From assembly GCA_004293905.1 (NCBI GenBank), contig RDZE01000026.1, positions 1 to 64,000 of the forward strand: a DNA stretch of 64,000 nucleotides. Direction: 5' to 3'. This DNA is from Cytophagales bacterium (GTDB taxonomy: Bacteria > Bacteroidota > Bacteroidia > Cytophagales > Microscillaceae). Shown here piece by piece: positions 44,996 through 53,848 of this stretch. A model generated the notes under the pieces. It did not search any database. It saw only the letters and a list, made by a program, of their open reading frames with translations, and was not told the DNA's origin. The translations under genes and the position numbers were made by a program. Position 1 is the stretch's first letter, and every line of letters starts with the position of its first letter.

Positions 44996-47269
44996 TCAAA
45001 ATTTATAATACAATCTTAGTACATAGTTTCTGCCCATTTCATCGGCATAATATCTAAACCTATTCATGTATTCACGATAAATATTATTTGTTAAATTATA
45101 AACTGTTAGGTTGATGGTGTATTTTTGGTGTGTAAATCCTGCGCCTGCTTCCATAAGCCAATAGGCTTCGGGCGGAGGCATATAATCTTCTGTTTCATTC
45201 ACTAAGTATTGTTTGTCTACCCAAGTAGCATTGTAGTAGGTATGGAATTGTAATGCTTTGCCCAATTTTTTTTCATAATGCAGCGCGGCAGTGTACCTAT
45301 TGGAGGGCATGAGCGGTAAAAATTTTTCATTTTTCAGGTCTTTAGCTTGTAATAAACTCATTTGGGTTTGTAAAGAAAAATCTTTATTTATTTGCCAATT
45401 AGCCGATACATCTGCCCCATAAAGTAGGGCGCGTGTAGCACGGTAAGCAAAAGAAGGGAATGCTCCACGGACGCTTAGTATTGGTTCATTGAGGGGTTGC
45501 AAGAAAATAAAGTCGTCTATATATTGCAAAAAAGCATTGGTTTCGAGGCTCAAACGTCCCCATTGCATCTGAAAATCTATGTGCCATTGATAGCTTTTTT
45601 CACTTTTCAGGGTGGCATCGCCTAACTCTATGGCAGCTACGCCATGGTGTAAGCCCTCACTAAATAATTCGTTCATCGCTGGCGGACGCCAAGCTGTCGT
45701 GAGGTGGGTGCTGATAGTCCATTTTTGCGCACCTACATACATAAGCCCTGCACTTGCCGAAAAATTATCAAATAAAAAATGGGCGTTTTCTATTTCACCG
45801 CTGGCATTGAAACGTAATACCTGCGCCATTTTATAATCGTATCTTAGCCCTGCTTCCCATTGCCAACGACTGTAGAGTTGCCTCAAAAGGGCAAACGCTC
45901 CTATATTGATAGTACTATAGTTAGGAATGAGTGGTTTTACTCCTGTCCCTGCTATGTTACTATTTTGTTGATTTTGTAGCTGCACACCCATTTGTAAATC
46001 GCCCGATGCTATATTTTTTATTTTCCAAGCAGCTTCTATGCTATGGGTAAAAAGTTGCATATCCAATGCGGGAATTTCAGAACGACCCGCCCTTCTGATG
46101 TCAAACTCTTGCCTCTTATTGTATTGAAAAGCATACGTAAGTTCAAAACTTTGGTGCTTGGCAAAACTCACTTTGAGCAAATCATGGGTTACTTTTTGGC
46201 GAGGGTTTTCGAGTTGATAGTCAAAATCTTTGATGATAAAGGGAGTACCTCTTGCTATAACACCCTGCAAATCGGAAAGATTGCCAATGTGTGCACCGCT
46301 AAAAATACCTATTTCAGTAGCAAAACGACTATAAAAAAGTTCAATGTGCCATTTTTTACTTTCGTAGCGCATTTGTGATGACAAATTCCATTCGCGTATG
46401 CCTGTGTTGGCTAAATAATAATTAGGGGTATGGACATTGCCTCCATATTTACCATTGGATTGTACGCGCCAAGAGAATTGTTTTCTTTGCCCTTCCAATC
46501 CTACCGCAACTTGTTGTTGTCTGCCATTGCTCATAGTTGTAGTCGCGATGTATCCGTTGAGAGGAGCAAGTCTAATGGGTGCTGGCTCTACTAATACTAC
46601 TCCTGCAATGGCATCTGCTCCGTAGCGCACAGCCCCTGCTCCTTTCAATACCCATATTTTGCCTGCTGTTTGTAGGTCTATTTCAGGAGCGTGGTCTAAA
46701 CCCCATTGTTGCCCTTCTTGTCTTACCCCATTTTGAAGAATGAGCAATCTATTGCTATGTAAACCATGTATGACGGGTTTGCCAATGCTGCTACCTGTTT
46801 GGAGATTGCTCACTCCACTCATTTGTTGCAGCATCTGGGCTAATGATAACCCTTGTTGAGCAATGATATTTTCTTGTGTTAGTATAGATTTGGTTTCGGT
46901 ATTGTCTTGTATTGCGGAGGCGTGTATGTCTATGCCTTCTATAGTCCATTCTTTGGGAAAGAGTTGGATATTGGTTAAATATACATCAGATTGGTTTTCG
47001 AGGGCAATATCCATCGTTTTTTGCTCATACCCTATATGGCTGAAGAGTAATTTTTTATCGTTTCGACTAACCATAAGCGTAAAGTAGCCATTTGCATCAG
47101 TTGTAGCACCTTTTTCAGGGGCTTCTGCTGCTACAATATTGACACCAATGATGGGCTTGCCTTCAAAGTCAATTACCTGTCCGCGTACTCTTACTAATTC
47201 TTGCGCTTGCAAAAAATGAACAATACTAAGGAGAAAAAACGAAAATAAATAAACTCTTATTTGCAACAT
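44996..47269 (-). CDS. TonB-dependent receptor with carboxypeptidase-regulatory-like domain
   Basis: About 757 residues from the ATG at 47269, which starts a signal peptide (LQIRVYLFSFFLLSIVHFLQ, then AQE). A carboxypeptidase-regulatory-like domain (~23-105) is followed by a plug (~120-240; IHGLHSNRLLILQNGVRQEG, LDHAPEIDLQ) and the 22-strand barrel ending with a C-terminal aromatic (YYKF). The plug reads like that of metal-type receptors, but the substrate is not proven. A TTGCAA operator covers its promoter (47288-47322). The lipoprotein gene at 44376-44960 follows. Confidence 0.9.
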   Translation of the reverse strand: MLQIRVYLFSFFLLSIVHFLQAQELVRVRGQVIDFEGKPIIGVNIVAAEAPEKGATTDANGYFTLMVSRNDKKLLFSHIGYEQKTMDIALENQSDVYLTNIQLFPKEWTIEGIDIHASAIQDNTETKSILTQENIIAQQGLSLAQMLQQMSGVSNLQTGSSIGKPVIHGLHSNRLLILQNGVRQEGQQWGLDHAPEIDLQTAGKIWVLKGAGAVRYGADAIAGVVLVEPAPIRLAPLNGYIATTTMSNGRQQQVAVGLEGQRKQFSWRVQSNGKYGGNVHTPNYYLANTGIREWNLSSQMRYESKKWHIELFYSRFATEIGIFSGAHIGNLSDLQGVIARGTPFIIKDFDYQLENPRQKVTHDLLKVSFAKHQSFELTYAFQYNKRQEFDIRRAGRSEIPALDMQLFTHSIEAAWKIKNIASGDLQMGVQLQNQQNSNIAGTGVKPLIPNYSTINIGAFALLRQLYSRWQWEAGLRYDYKMAQVLRFNASGEIENAHFLFDNFSASAGLMYVGAQKWTISTHLTTAWRPPAMNELFSEGLHHGVAAIELGDATLKSEKSYQWHIDFQMQWGRLSLETNAFLQYIDDFIFLQPLNEPILSVRGAFPSFAYRATRALLYGADVSANWQINKDFSLQTQMSLLQAKDLKNEKFLPLMPSNRYTAALHYEKKLGKALQFHTYYNATWVDKQYLVNETEDYMPPPEAYWLMEAGAGFTHQKYTINLTVYNLTNNIYREYMNRFRYYADEMGRNYVLRLYYKF

Positions 47270-47287
47270 TGTTTCAAAAACTTGTGG

Positions 47288-47322
47288 CAAATATACATCT
47301 TTTTGCAATAATGTTGCAAAAA
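47288..47322 (-). promoter_or_regulatory. Promoter and operator of the TonB receptor gene
   Basis: On the minus strand TATATTTG (47288-47295) is the -7 element. TTTTTG lies 21 bases upstream within a perfect inverted repeat: TTTTTGCAA (47300-47308) and TTGCAAAAA (47314-47322), spacer TAATG. The self-complementary TTGCAA thus occurs twice with an 11-base (one helical turn) spacing, and a third copy lies at 47261-47266 inside the first codons. A repressor bound here would block the -33 region and the spacer. Confidence 0.75.
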
Positions 47323-47411
47323 TGAATATTTTTTTATTGATTTTTTGTTTATCTCAGCCAATACCCAATTTTTTAGCACGACACAATAGATTAGAATATC
47401 TTCAAAAGAAT

Positions 47412-47442
47412 TTTGCAGTATGAAAATGCTTTATTATTTTTG
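47412..47442 (+). promoter_or_regulatory. Promoter of the AlbA_2 gene
   Basis: TTTG (47412-47415) and TATTTTTG (47435-47442) are 19 bases apart, leaving a leader of only about 15 bases before the ATG at 47464. Confidence 0.75.
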
Positions 47443-47463
47443 AATAACTAACAAAAAAGATAA

Positions 47464-48990
47464 ATGACAGATATATTGATTTTACAAGAAAGAATAAAAA
47501 ATTCTATACTTGTTGGTGAAAGTGATTTTAGGGAGTTTAAATCTGGATTAGAAGGGCGACCTGATAATAAAAAGCCTCGTCTTGCAAAAAAAATATGCGA
47601 AGACATTGCAGAGGCTTTGGTTGCATTTGCTAACACAGATGGGGGGGAAATAATAATTGGTGTAGAGGACGATACCACAATTACGGGAGTTCCACATTCT
47701 GAGGAAGATATTGAAATGATGCTGAACTCACCCAAAACGCACATTTATGAGGGGCAAGAGTTACCGATGGTTTACAAATTAAAAGCCACCATTGAAGGAA
47801 AAGTTATTTTATTCTTTCAGGTTGATAAAGGCAGTTCTGAAATATATCAATTACGAGATGGTAGAGTAATGCGCCGTAATGAAAAACGGCAAACCGTACC
47901 CGCTAATGTTAAAAAATTACAGTTTGACCAACAAGAAATAAAGTCAAGAGAGTACGACAGGCAATTTGTTGATGGTGCAACGGTTGCCGATTTAGATATG
48001 TCATTACTTCAATCTTTGGCAGATAGCTATTTGAAGGGTTATACCGTTGAAAGATACTTACAACATTTGGGGTTAGCTCTGTACGCTACTAATGGGTTAC
48101 GTCTTACAAGAGCAGCGGTATTATTATTTGCAAAAGATATACAAAGATGGCATCCTCGTTGCCAAGTGCGTTTTATTAAAATTGCAGGCACAGAATTGTT
48201 ATCAGGCGAAAAGTATAATGTGATTAGTGATGAATTTGTACAAGGCAATATTTATGAGTTAATATTAAAGTCTTGGGAATCCATGCGTCCTTATTTGGCA
48301 TACAGGACAGAGTTTACGGCTAATGCACAATTCAAACAAAAATTTATTTATCCCGAAGAGGCTTGCAAAGAGGCTTTGATTAATGCGATAGCTCATAGAG
48401 ATTATGCAGCCGAAGGCAGAGGGATAGAAGTTCATATTTTTAATGACAGAATGGAAATCAAAAGCCCTGGTGCCTTACTTTCAACACTAACCGTTCAAGA
48501 TTTGGAAGCATTAGATAACAGACATGATTCAAGAAATGCAAAAATAACCTACACGCTAAAAGTAAGTGAAACAATGCGTGAAATGGGCGAGGGTATGAAG
48601 CGTATTTTTATGTTGATGCAACAAAATGAACTTCAAAAACCTAAATTATATTCCAATACAGTTTGGTTTACCGTAACTTTGTTTAACAAGTCTGATTTTT
48701 CGCCCATACAGGAGGAATTTCTACGTCTGTTTTCTAATTTTGGATTAAGTCCAATACAAAAAAGGATTTTGGTTGCAGGAATGAATGACAAGGAACTATC
48801 GCCTACTGATATTTATTCAGCTATGAATACAAACGATAGAGACACTTATGACAAGGAAGTTACCTATCTGCGAAAACTTAATTTGCTCAAACAAATCAGA
48901 ACAAATGCCGAAGCTTTATCTATTTCCAAAAAGAACAGCATAAACAAGCAGAAAATAGGGCATTTCAAGGTAGTGATACCAAGAAAATGA
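47464..48990 (+). CDS. AlbA_2 (Schlafen-like) ATP-binding protein
   Basis: 508 residues. An N-terminal AlbA_2 domain (~15-135: ESDFREFKSGL, EALVAFANTDGGEIIIGVEDD) is followed by a GHKL-type ATP-binding region (~280-390: EACKEALINAIAHRDYA, FNDRMEIKSPG, REMGEGMKRIF) and a C-terminal winged-helix-like part. Proteins of this type are annotated as putative regulators and are common beside mobile or defence regions; some Schlafen relatives cleave RNA. The function here is unknown. A monocistronic gene with its own promoter, unrelated to its neighbours. Confidence 0.9.
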   Translation: MTDILILQERIKNSILVGESDFREFKSGLEGRPDNKKPRLAKKICEDIAEALVAFANTDGGEIIIGVEDDTTITGVPHSEEDIEMMLNSPKTHIYEGQELPMVYKLKATIEGKVILFFQVDKGSSEIYQLRDGRVMRRNEKRQTVPANVKKLQFDQQEIKSREYDRQFVDGATVADLDMSLLQSLADSYLKGYTVERYLQHLGLALYATNGLRLTRAAVLLFAKDIQRWHPRCQVRFIKIAGTELLSGEKYNVISDEFVQGNIYELILKSWESMRPYLAYRTEFTANAQFKQKFIYPEEACKEALINAIAHRDYAAEGRGIEVHIFNDRMEIKSPGALLSTLTVQDLEALDNRHDSRNAKITYTLKVSETMREMGEGMKRIFMLMQQNELQKPKLYSNTVWFTVTLFNKSDFSPIQEEFLRLFSNFGLSPIQKRILVAGMNDKELSPTDIYSAMNTNDRDTYDKEVTYLRKLNLLKQIRTNAEALSISKKNSINKQKIGHFKVVIPRK

Positions 48991-49125
48991 ATTGAAAGAG
49001 GTTTTGAGAATATTTTTGCACCCAACACTCATTCGTTGGGTTTGAATTTTTTGAGAAAAATAATTGTTTCCTATACATCGTATTTTTACGATTATTTTAA
49101 ATATTACACCACAATAAAAATTATT

Positions 49126-50466
49126 ATGATACACATAGAACAGTTTTTTGATACAGGGTTGGCGCATAGTTCTTATGCGATAGTAAGCGATGGGAAAATG
49201 GCACTCGTAGACCCTGCCCGCGACCCTCAACCCTATTATGATTTTGCAAAAAAACACCAATCTACCATAGTCGCCGTATTTGAAACCCACCCACACGCCG
49301 ATTTTGTAAGCAGCCATTTAGAAATTCACCAAACCACAGGAGCTACTATTTATGCGAGCCGTTTGGTAGGTGCAGAATACCCTCATCATGCCTTAGAAGA
49401 TGGCGAAGTAATAGTAGTAGGGAAAGCGCGTTTTGAGGCACGCCTCACACCTGGACACTCTCCTGATAGCATTAGTATTTTTGTCAGCCAAACTGACCAA
49501 CCTACCAAAGAAGCCGTTTTTACGGGCGATACACTTTTTGTGGGTGATGTAGGCAGACCCGATCTACGCGAAAAGGCAGGTAATATACAAGCCAAACGCG
49601 AAGAATTGGCAAAGCAGATGTACCATACCACACGCCATATTTTTATGCCTCTCAAAGACGATATGCTGGTCTATCCTGCACATGGAGCTGGCTCATTGTG
49701 TGGAAAAGGATTGAGCGATGAGCGTTTTAGTCGCTTGCAGAAAGAACTCCAAACCAACTATGCATTGCAAGAAATGTCAGAAGATAAATTCGTAGATGTA
49801 CTTTTGGAAGGGCAGCCCTTCATTCCTAAATATTTTGGCTACAATGTAGACCTCAATAAAAAAGGGGCACCTGCCTATCAAAAAAGCCTTGTTGCAGTAC
49901 CACGCATTGCCGCCGATGCTCCACTAAAAGCAGGTATATTGATTGTAGATACACGCCCTGCTACAGAATTTAGAAAAAAACACTTGCCCAATGCGCTCAA
50001 TATTCCTGATGGTGGCAAATTTGAAACTTGGTTGGGAAGCATTGTAAGCCCTACGGAGCGTTTTTATTTGATAGCCGAAAATACAGAAAAATTAGAAATC
50101 GTAATTCAAAAAAGTGCTAAAATAGGCTACGAATTACTCATCGAGGCGGCTCTTACCTTGCCCACACAAGCACATATTACTGATATAGAAACCGATTTGG
50201 CTGCTTTTGAAAAAAATACTGATGCGTTTACTATCATCGACATCAAGAATGATAGCGAAGTAGCTACGCAGAAGCCTTTTGCCAAAAGTTTACACATTCC
50301 GCTACCTGAACTGCGTGAGCGTGTAAGCGAAATTCCTACCGAAAAACCTATTATGGTACATTGTGCAGGAGGCTATCGCTCAGGCATTGGCGCAAGTATT
50401 TTGCGCGCTGCACTTCCACAAACCCCTGTTTATGATTTGGCAGAAGCAATTTTGAAATTTCAATAG
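49126..50466 (+). CDS. Persulfide-dioxygenase-type MBL protein with two rhodanese domains
   Basis: About 446 residues from the ATG at 49126; an earlier frame start would add 30 residues read from the intergenic DNA. The metallo-beta-lactamase domain (1-~240) has His55, His57, Asp59 and His64 (THPHADFVSSH), His111 and Asp135 (GDTLFVGDVGRPDL), as in ETHE1-type sulfur dioxygenases. Two rhodanese domains follow. The first (~265-345) has no Cys at the active-site position; the second has Cys in MVHCAGGYRSG. Together they would handle glutathione or other persulfides in sulfide detoxification. Confidence 0.9.
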   Translation: MIHIEQFFDTGLAHSSYAIVSDGKMALVDPARDPQPYYDFAKKHQSTIVAVFETHPHADFVSSHLEIHQTTGATIYASRLVGAEYPHHALEDGEVIVVGKARFEARLTPGHSPDSISIFVSQTDQPTKEAVFTGDTLFVGDVGRPDLREKAGNIQAKREELAKQMYHTTRHIFMPLKDDMLVYPAHGAGSLCGKGLSDERFSRLQKELQTNYALQEMSEDKFVDVLLEGQPFIPKYFGYNVDLNKKGAPAYQKSLVAVPRIAADAPLKAGILIVDTRPATEFRKKHLPNALNIPDGGKFETWLGSIVSPTERFYLIAENTEKLEIVIQKSAKIGYELLIEAALTLPTQAHITDIETDLAAFEKNTDAFTIIDIKNDSEVATQKPFAKSLHIPLPELRERVSEIPTEKPIMVHCAGGYRSGIGASILRAALPQTPVYDLAEAILKFQ

Positions 50467-50496
50467 CAAAACTGTGTTTTTTTTAAGAGATGCGCT

Positions 50497-50537
50497 AAGT
50501 TCATAAGGCATACTTATAGCCTTATGGACTTTTTTTA
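50497..50537. terminator. Bidirectional terminator between MBL/rhodanese and HxlR genes
   Basis: AAGTTCATAAGGC (50497-50509) pairs with GCCTTATGGACTT (50519-50531) with one G-T pair and a 9-base loop, then a T-run. The right arm overlaps the stop codon of the HxlR gene (50522-50524). Confidence 0.88.
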
Positions 50538-50875
50538 CAATCAACTTCCATTTGTGCTAAACCCCATTTTTCCATCAAATCGATGATAGGCATCAATGAA
50601 ATGCCCAAATCAGTAACAAAATATTCCACTCTGGGTGGAATTTCAGCATAAATTTTTCGCTCCAAAATGCCATCGTCTTCCAACTCCCTTAATTGATTCA
50701 CTAACATTTGTTTGCTAATATCAGGGATTGCCCTTTGTAAAATGCTAAAACGATTGCCTCCTTTTCTGATAAGATAGAGGATAACGGGCTTCCACTTGCC
50801 TCCTATAATGTTGATACAATAGGTTACGGGGCAATTATTGGGGTTAAAATCTTTGTTTTTGCGTTGATTTTCCAT
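50522..50875 (-). CDS. HxlR family transcriptional regulator
   Basis: 117 residues, one HxlR winged helix: NCPVTYCINIIGGKWKPVILYLI (two Cys), a recognition helix SKQMLVNQLRELEDDGIL, then a wing with REIYAEIPPRVEY-like residues. HxlR proteins often sense quinones, aldehydes or electrophiles through the N-terminal Cys and act as dimers. The divergent gene at 50978 is the natural target; the 102-base intergenic region should hold the operator, though I cannot define a clean palindrome there. Confidence 0.92.
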   Translation of the reverse strand: MENQRKNKDFNPNNCPVTYCINIIGGKWKPVILYLIRKGGNRFSILQRAIPDISKQMLVNQLRELEDDGILERKIYAEIPPRVEYFVTDLGISLMPIIDLMEKWGLAQMEVDCKKSP

Positions 50876-50977
50876 TGGTCTAAAAAATTATACTAAGACA
50901 TTTCAAAATGACTACTTGTAATTAAAAGACAAAGCTATTTATTTTGCATCACAAATCCAATAAAACTTTTGAATTTT

Positions 50978-51550
50978 ATGACAATAGAACAAATCAAACA
51001 ATTCGTACAAGATGGTGAGTGGGTAAGCATCACTCCAGAACTTCGTCCTTTTGAAGACAGACTTGGCACAGGCAAAATTGAGCCTTTTTATGTGCAACGC
51101 AATTTCCAATATTTTCCTGAAGACCGTTTTGAGGGAAGTATTTTGAGTTCGGCAGACGCTTATGGACAAATGCCTTTGGTAAAATTTACCTTCAAAGGAC
51201 ATACCGTTTGGGGAAAAGCACACCCGATTGCCGAAGGTGCGTATGAAGTGGATTATATCCTTGACGAAGGTTTCGAGGTAACACCTTTGCACCCTATGTT
51301 TGCTGACCAACTCAACACAGCACCTGTAGCAGGGCTAAACACTTGGGAAGTAGGCGTAACGCAAGACATTAAAGGCAAAGAATTTCCTTTGTTTGGCGTG
51401 AAAGAAGGGCAAATCGTAGGCGATTATGACTTGATTTACATCTTCCAAGACATGCTTTTTATGGGAAGCAAACACGTAGATGGACGTGGTTTTGACAAAC
51501 CCGAAAACCGCCCTACCAACTTGCAAGTGCCTATTGTGCGCAAGAAGTAA
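50978..51550 (+). CDS. Cytoplasmic protein resembling the APCDD1 (Wnt-inhibitor) beta domain
   Basis: About 190 residues from the ATG at 50978 (a TTG at 50969 is the other choice). No signal peptide. The block order resembles one repeat of the animal APCDD1 domain: GEWVS...ELRP, an aromatic strand FYVQRNFQYFPEDRFEG, KFTFKGHTVWG, GAYEVDYILDEGFEVTP, NTWEVGVTQDI and the closing PENRPTNLQVPIV. APCDD1 binds lipid and Wnt; here the cysteines are missing. The match is from memory and not computed. Divergent from the HxlR gene, so it is probably induced by the signal that regulator senses. Confidence 0.75.
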   Translation: MTIEQIKQFVQDGEWVSITPELRPFEDRLGTGKIEPFYVQRNFQYFPEDRFEGSILSSADAYGQMPLVKFTFKGHTVWGKAHPIAEGAYEVDYILDEGFEVTPLHPMFADQLNTAPVAGLNTWEVGVTQDIKGKEFPLFGVKEGQIVGDYDLIYIFQDMLFMGSKHVDGRGFDKPENRPTNLQVPIVRKK

Positions 51551-51572
51551 TCTGACTTGCCTACTTTTAGGG

Positions 51573-51602
51573 CAGGCAAGTTTTGCTTGCCTGTTTTTTT
51601 TT
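51573..51602 (+). terminator. Terminator of the APCDD1-like gene
   Basis: Perfect 8-bp stem CAGGCAAG (51573-51580) with CTTGCCTG (51586-51593), 5-base loop TTTTG and a T-run of about nine. It points rightward. Confidence 0.93.
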
Positions 51603-51625
51603 AATTATGCTCTATCAACTATTTT

Positions 51626-52177
51626 CTATTCGAAACTTTTTAATAACTGGTTCAGAATTTCCAAAAGAGAGATTTTGTCCTTCACATCTAAAACCTTAAA
51701 CTTAAAATTACACTCTTCGCCTATTTGCTGAAAAGCAAGGTTTTGCACTCTTTCACCTTCTGTAGTCAGTTGCACTCTTTTAATGCGCTTGTCTTTTTCG
51801 TCTTCGGTTTCCTCCACCAAGCCCATCTGAATCAAACGCCGCATCATTTGTTGTCCTGTGGCTAATTCGGTCAAAGTGTTGTCATATACCTCTGATTTTG
51901 AGGGATTTATCAAAAATGTAATACTTGTCAAAAAACTAAACTCATCTAAAGAATGGATAGGCAAGCCTTCTAAATATTGTTTGGCAAAAAGTTTTGAATA
52001 GCGATTTACACGGTTCAAAGCATAGCCCAAATCTCGATTCAGTTGTGTTTCCTCTCCTTGTTTTTCATTTTTTTTTCTCAAAGTCCAATAGGCAAAAGCC
52101 TCTAAATCAGTGCTTTGTGTTTCTTTTTCAAAAGCATCAAAACTTTGAAGAAGCATAATTATTTTATTTGTTTCCAT
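51626..52177 (-). CDS. MarR family transcriptional regulator
   Basis: 183 residues with a winged-helix core (~75-150: LDEFSFLTSITFL, LTELATGQQMMRRLIQMGLV with the recognition helix, then the wing EETEDEKDKRIKRVQLT) and a helical N- and C-terminal dimerisation part. MarR regulators often repress themselves and a divergent gene through a palindrome; a perfect 15-bp inverted repeat lies in the intergenic region upstream (52196-52261). The divergent target encodes the SBBP lipoprotein. Confidence 0.9.
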   Translation of the reverse strand: METNKIIMLLQSFDAFEKETQSTDLEAFAYWTLRKKNEKQGEETQLNRDLGYALNRVNRYSKLFAKQYLEGLPIHSLDEFSFLTSITFLINPSKSEVYDNTLTELATGQQMMRRLIQMGLVEETEDEKDKRIKRVQLTTEGERVQNLAFQQIGEECNFKFKVLDVKDKISLLEILNQLLKSFE

Positions 52178-52195
52178 TCTCTTTTTTAAAATTAC

Positions 52196-52261
52196 TATAC
52201 AAAAATAGTATTTTTTTGGAAAATAGTTTGATTCTGATTAAACTTTTACTATTTTTGTATA
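52196..52261. promoter_or_regulatory. MarR operator: perfect 15-bp inverted repeat with SBBP promoter
   Basis: TATACAAAAATAGTA (52196-52210) and TACTATTTTTGTATA (52247-52261) are exact inverse complements, 36 bases apart. The left arm lies in an ACTAT-N6-ATAGT palindrome. The right arm contains the -7 element TATTTTTG (52250-52257) of the rightward promoter, with TTTG at 52227-52230 as -33 (19-base spacing). The left arm gives the same box on the minus strand for the MarR gene. A regulator bound here would shut both promoters. Confidence 0.75.
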
Positions 52262-52301
52262 TCTAATACAAAAAATTTAATTTACTTAAATAGTATTTAT
52301 T

Positions 52302-53822
52302 ATGAAAAATACCACATTCTTAAGTATTTTCGTCTTGTTATTTTTACTGGTTTCTTGCAAAAAAACGGAAGAAAATCCTGCTCCCACGACTCCACAAGGC
52401 ACTCCTTTGGCTTTTTTGCTCAAAAATACAGGTCAAGCCTACGGAAAAGGGCTTTCGGTAGATAAAAACGACAATTTTTACTACACAAGTCTTTTTCAAG
52501 GCACTTTAGAAGGAAAAAGCATAAGTTCGGTAGGTGGCATAGATAATTATTTTGCCAAACACGATAAAAATGGAAATTTAATTTGGGAACGTAGCTTTGG
52601 TGGAACAGGAAGCACCACTGTAGCACACGGCATAGACACTGATGACGCTGGAAACGTTTATTTGGCGGGTTATTTTGGCGTAGACGGACAAAATGCCTCT
52701 CGAACCATCAATTTTGGCAATGGAAAAACAGCCGTTTCAAAATCGGATTTTGATGTCTTTGTAGCCAAATATGACGCTTTGGGGACAGCACAATGGGTGT
52801 TCGCTTTGGGCAATTCGGCAGGAAGCACCGAAGAAAGGGCTTGGGACATTGTGGTAGAGGCAAACGGTAATTTTTATATTTCTGGAGCTTTTTCTGGAAC
52901 GGTCGATTTTAATCCTTTGGGAACAGCACGAAATCTAAGCACTACAGGCATAGGGCATTTCTTGGCAAAATACAATTCGTCAGGCGAAAATATTTGGGCA
53001 ATAAAATTTGATGCTAACATTACAAACCTCTTTACAGAAGGCTATACTACTGTAGATTTTGACCAAAATGGAAATGTATTTTTGGCAGGTGTCTATCGAA
53101 ATTCTTTGACGATTGGCACAACGAATTTGACAAGTGCAGGTAATTCGGATTTCTTTTTGGCGAGTTTCAATGCCTCAAATGGCAATGCAAATTGGGCAAA
53201 ATCTTTTGGCGGGGCAGGCAATGATATTGTTTCACCGGGGGCTATGCGTGTAAATAAAAACGGAGAACCTCACATAACAGGGAGATTTTCAGGGAGTTCC
53301 AATTTTGGAGGCACAAATTTAACAAGCAATAGTGCGGGCAATGTTTTTGTATTGGCTTGCACCAATGCGGGCAGCACCAAGTGGGCTATCGTTTGCCAAA
53401 GTTCAGAAGGACTTGATGGTGGGCATAGGGTTGATTTTGATGCCCAAAACAATGTTTATGTAGCAGGTTGGTTCAGAGGCACCACTAATTTTAATGGAAA
53501 AGGCACAGCCAATATTACCTCAAATGGCACAAGCGATGCAGGAGATGTTTTCTTGGCAAAATACAATTCAAACGGTGATTATGTATGGGCAAAAAATATT
53601 GGCGGTGTGGTAAGCGGTGCAGATAATTTGGCAATTTGTGCAGGCTTGGGTGTAGATAGCCAAGGCAACAGCATTATCACAGGAAAAGTATATGGCACAA
53701 ACATAGATTTTGATACACATGCTACCGAAACTTTTATGCTTTCAAGCAGTGGGCAAGACGATTGTTTTGTGGCAAAATATACTACCAACGGAGAGATTTT
53801 TAAGAATTGGGAAGAAAAGTAG
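52302..53822 (+). CDS. SBBP-repeat lipoprotein
   Basis: 506 residues with a lipobox (FLLVSC, then KKTEE). After a Pro-rich spacer come about eight to nine repeats of the SBBP type (GNVYLAGYF, GNFYISGAF, GNVFLAGVY and so on, each ~45-50 residues with DxxGNxY), which form a beta-propeller. A surface or periplasmic binding role is probable. Its promoter overlaps the operator shared with the MarR gene. The next gene is convergent. Confidence 0.88.
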   Translation: MKNTTFLSIFVLLFLLVSCKKTEENPAPTTPQGTPLAFLLKNTGQAYGKGLSVDKNDNFYYTSLFQGTLEGKSISSVGGIDNYFAKHDKNGNLIWERSFGGTGSTTVAHGIDTDDAGNVYLAGYFGVDGQNASRTINFGNGKTAVSKSDFDVFVAKYDALGTAQWVFALGNSAGSTEERAWDIVVEANGNFYISGAFSGTVDFNPLGTARNLSTTGIGHFLAKYNSSGENIWAIKFDANITNLFTEGYTTVDFDQNGNVFLAGVYRNSLTIGTTNLTSAGNSDFFLASFNASNGNANWAKSFGGAGNDIVSPGAMRVNKNGEPHITGRFSGSSNFGGTNLTSNSAGNVFVLACTNAGSTKWAIVCQSSEGLDGGHRVDFDAQNNVYVAGWFRGTTNFNGKGTANITSNGTSDAGDVFLAKYNSNGDYVWAKNIGGVVSGADNLAICAGLGVDSQGNSIITGKVYGTNIDFDTHATETFMLSSSGQDDCFVAKYTTNGEIFKNWEEK

Positions 53823-53848
53823 CAAATTATTTATTTAACAAAATTTAT

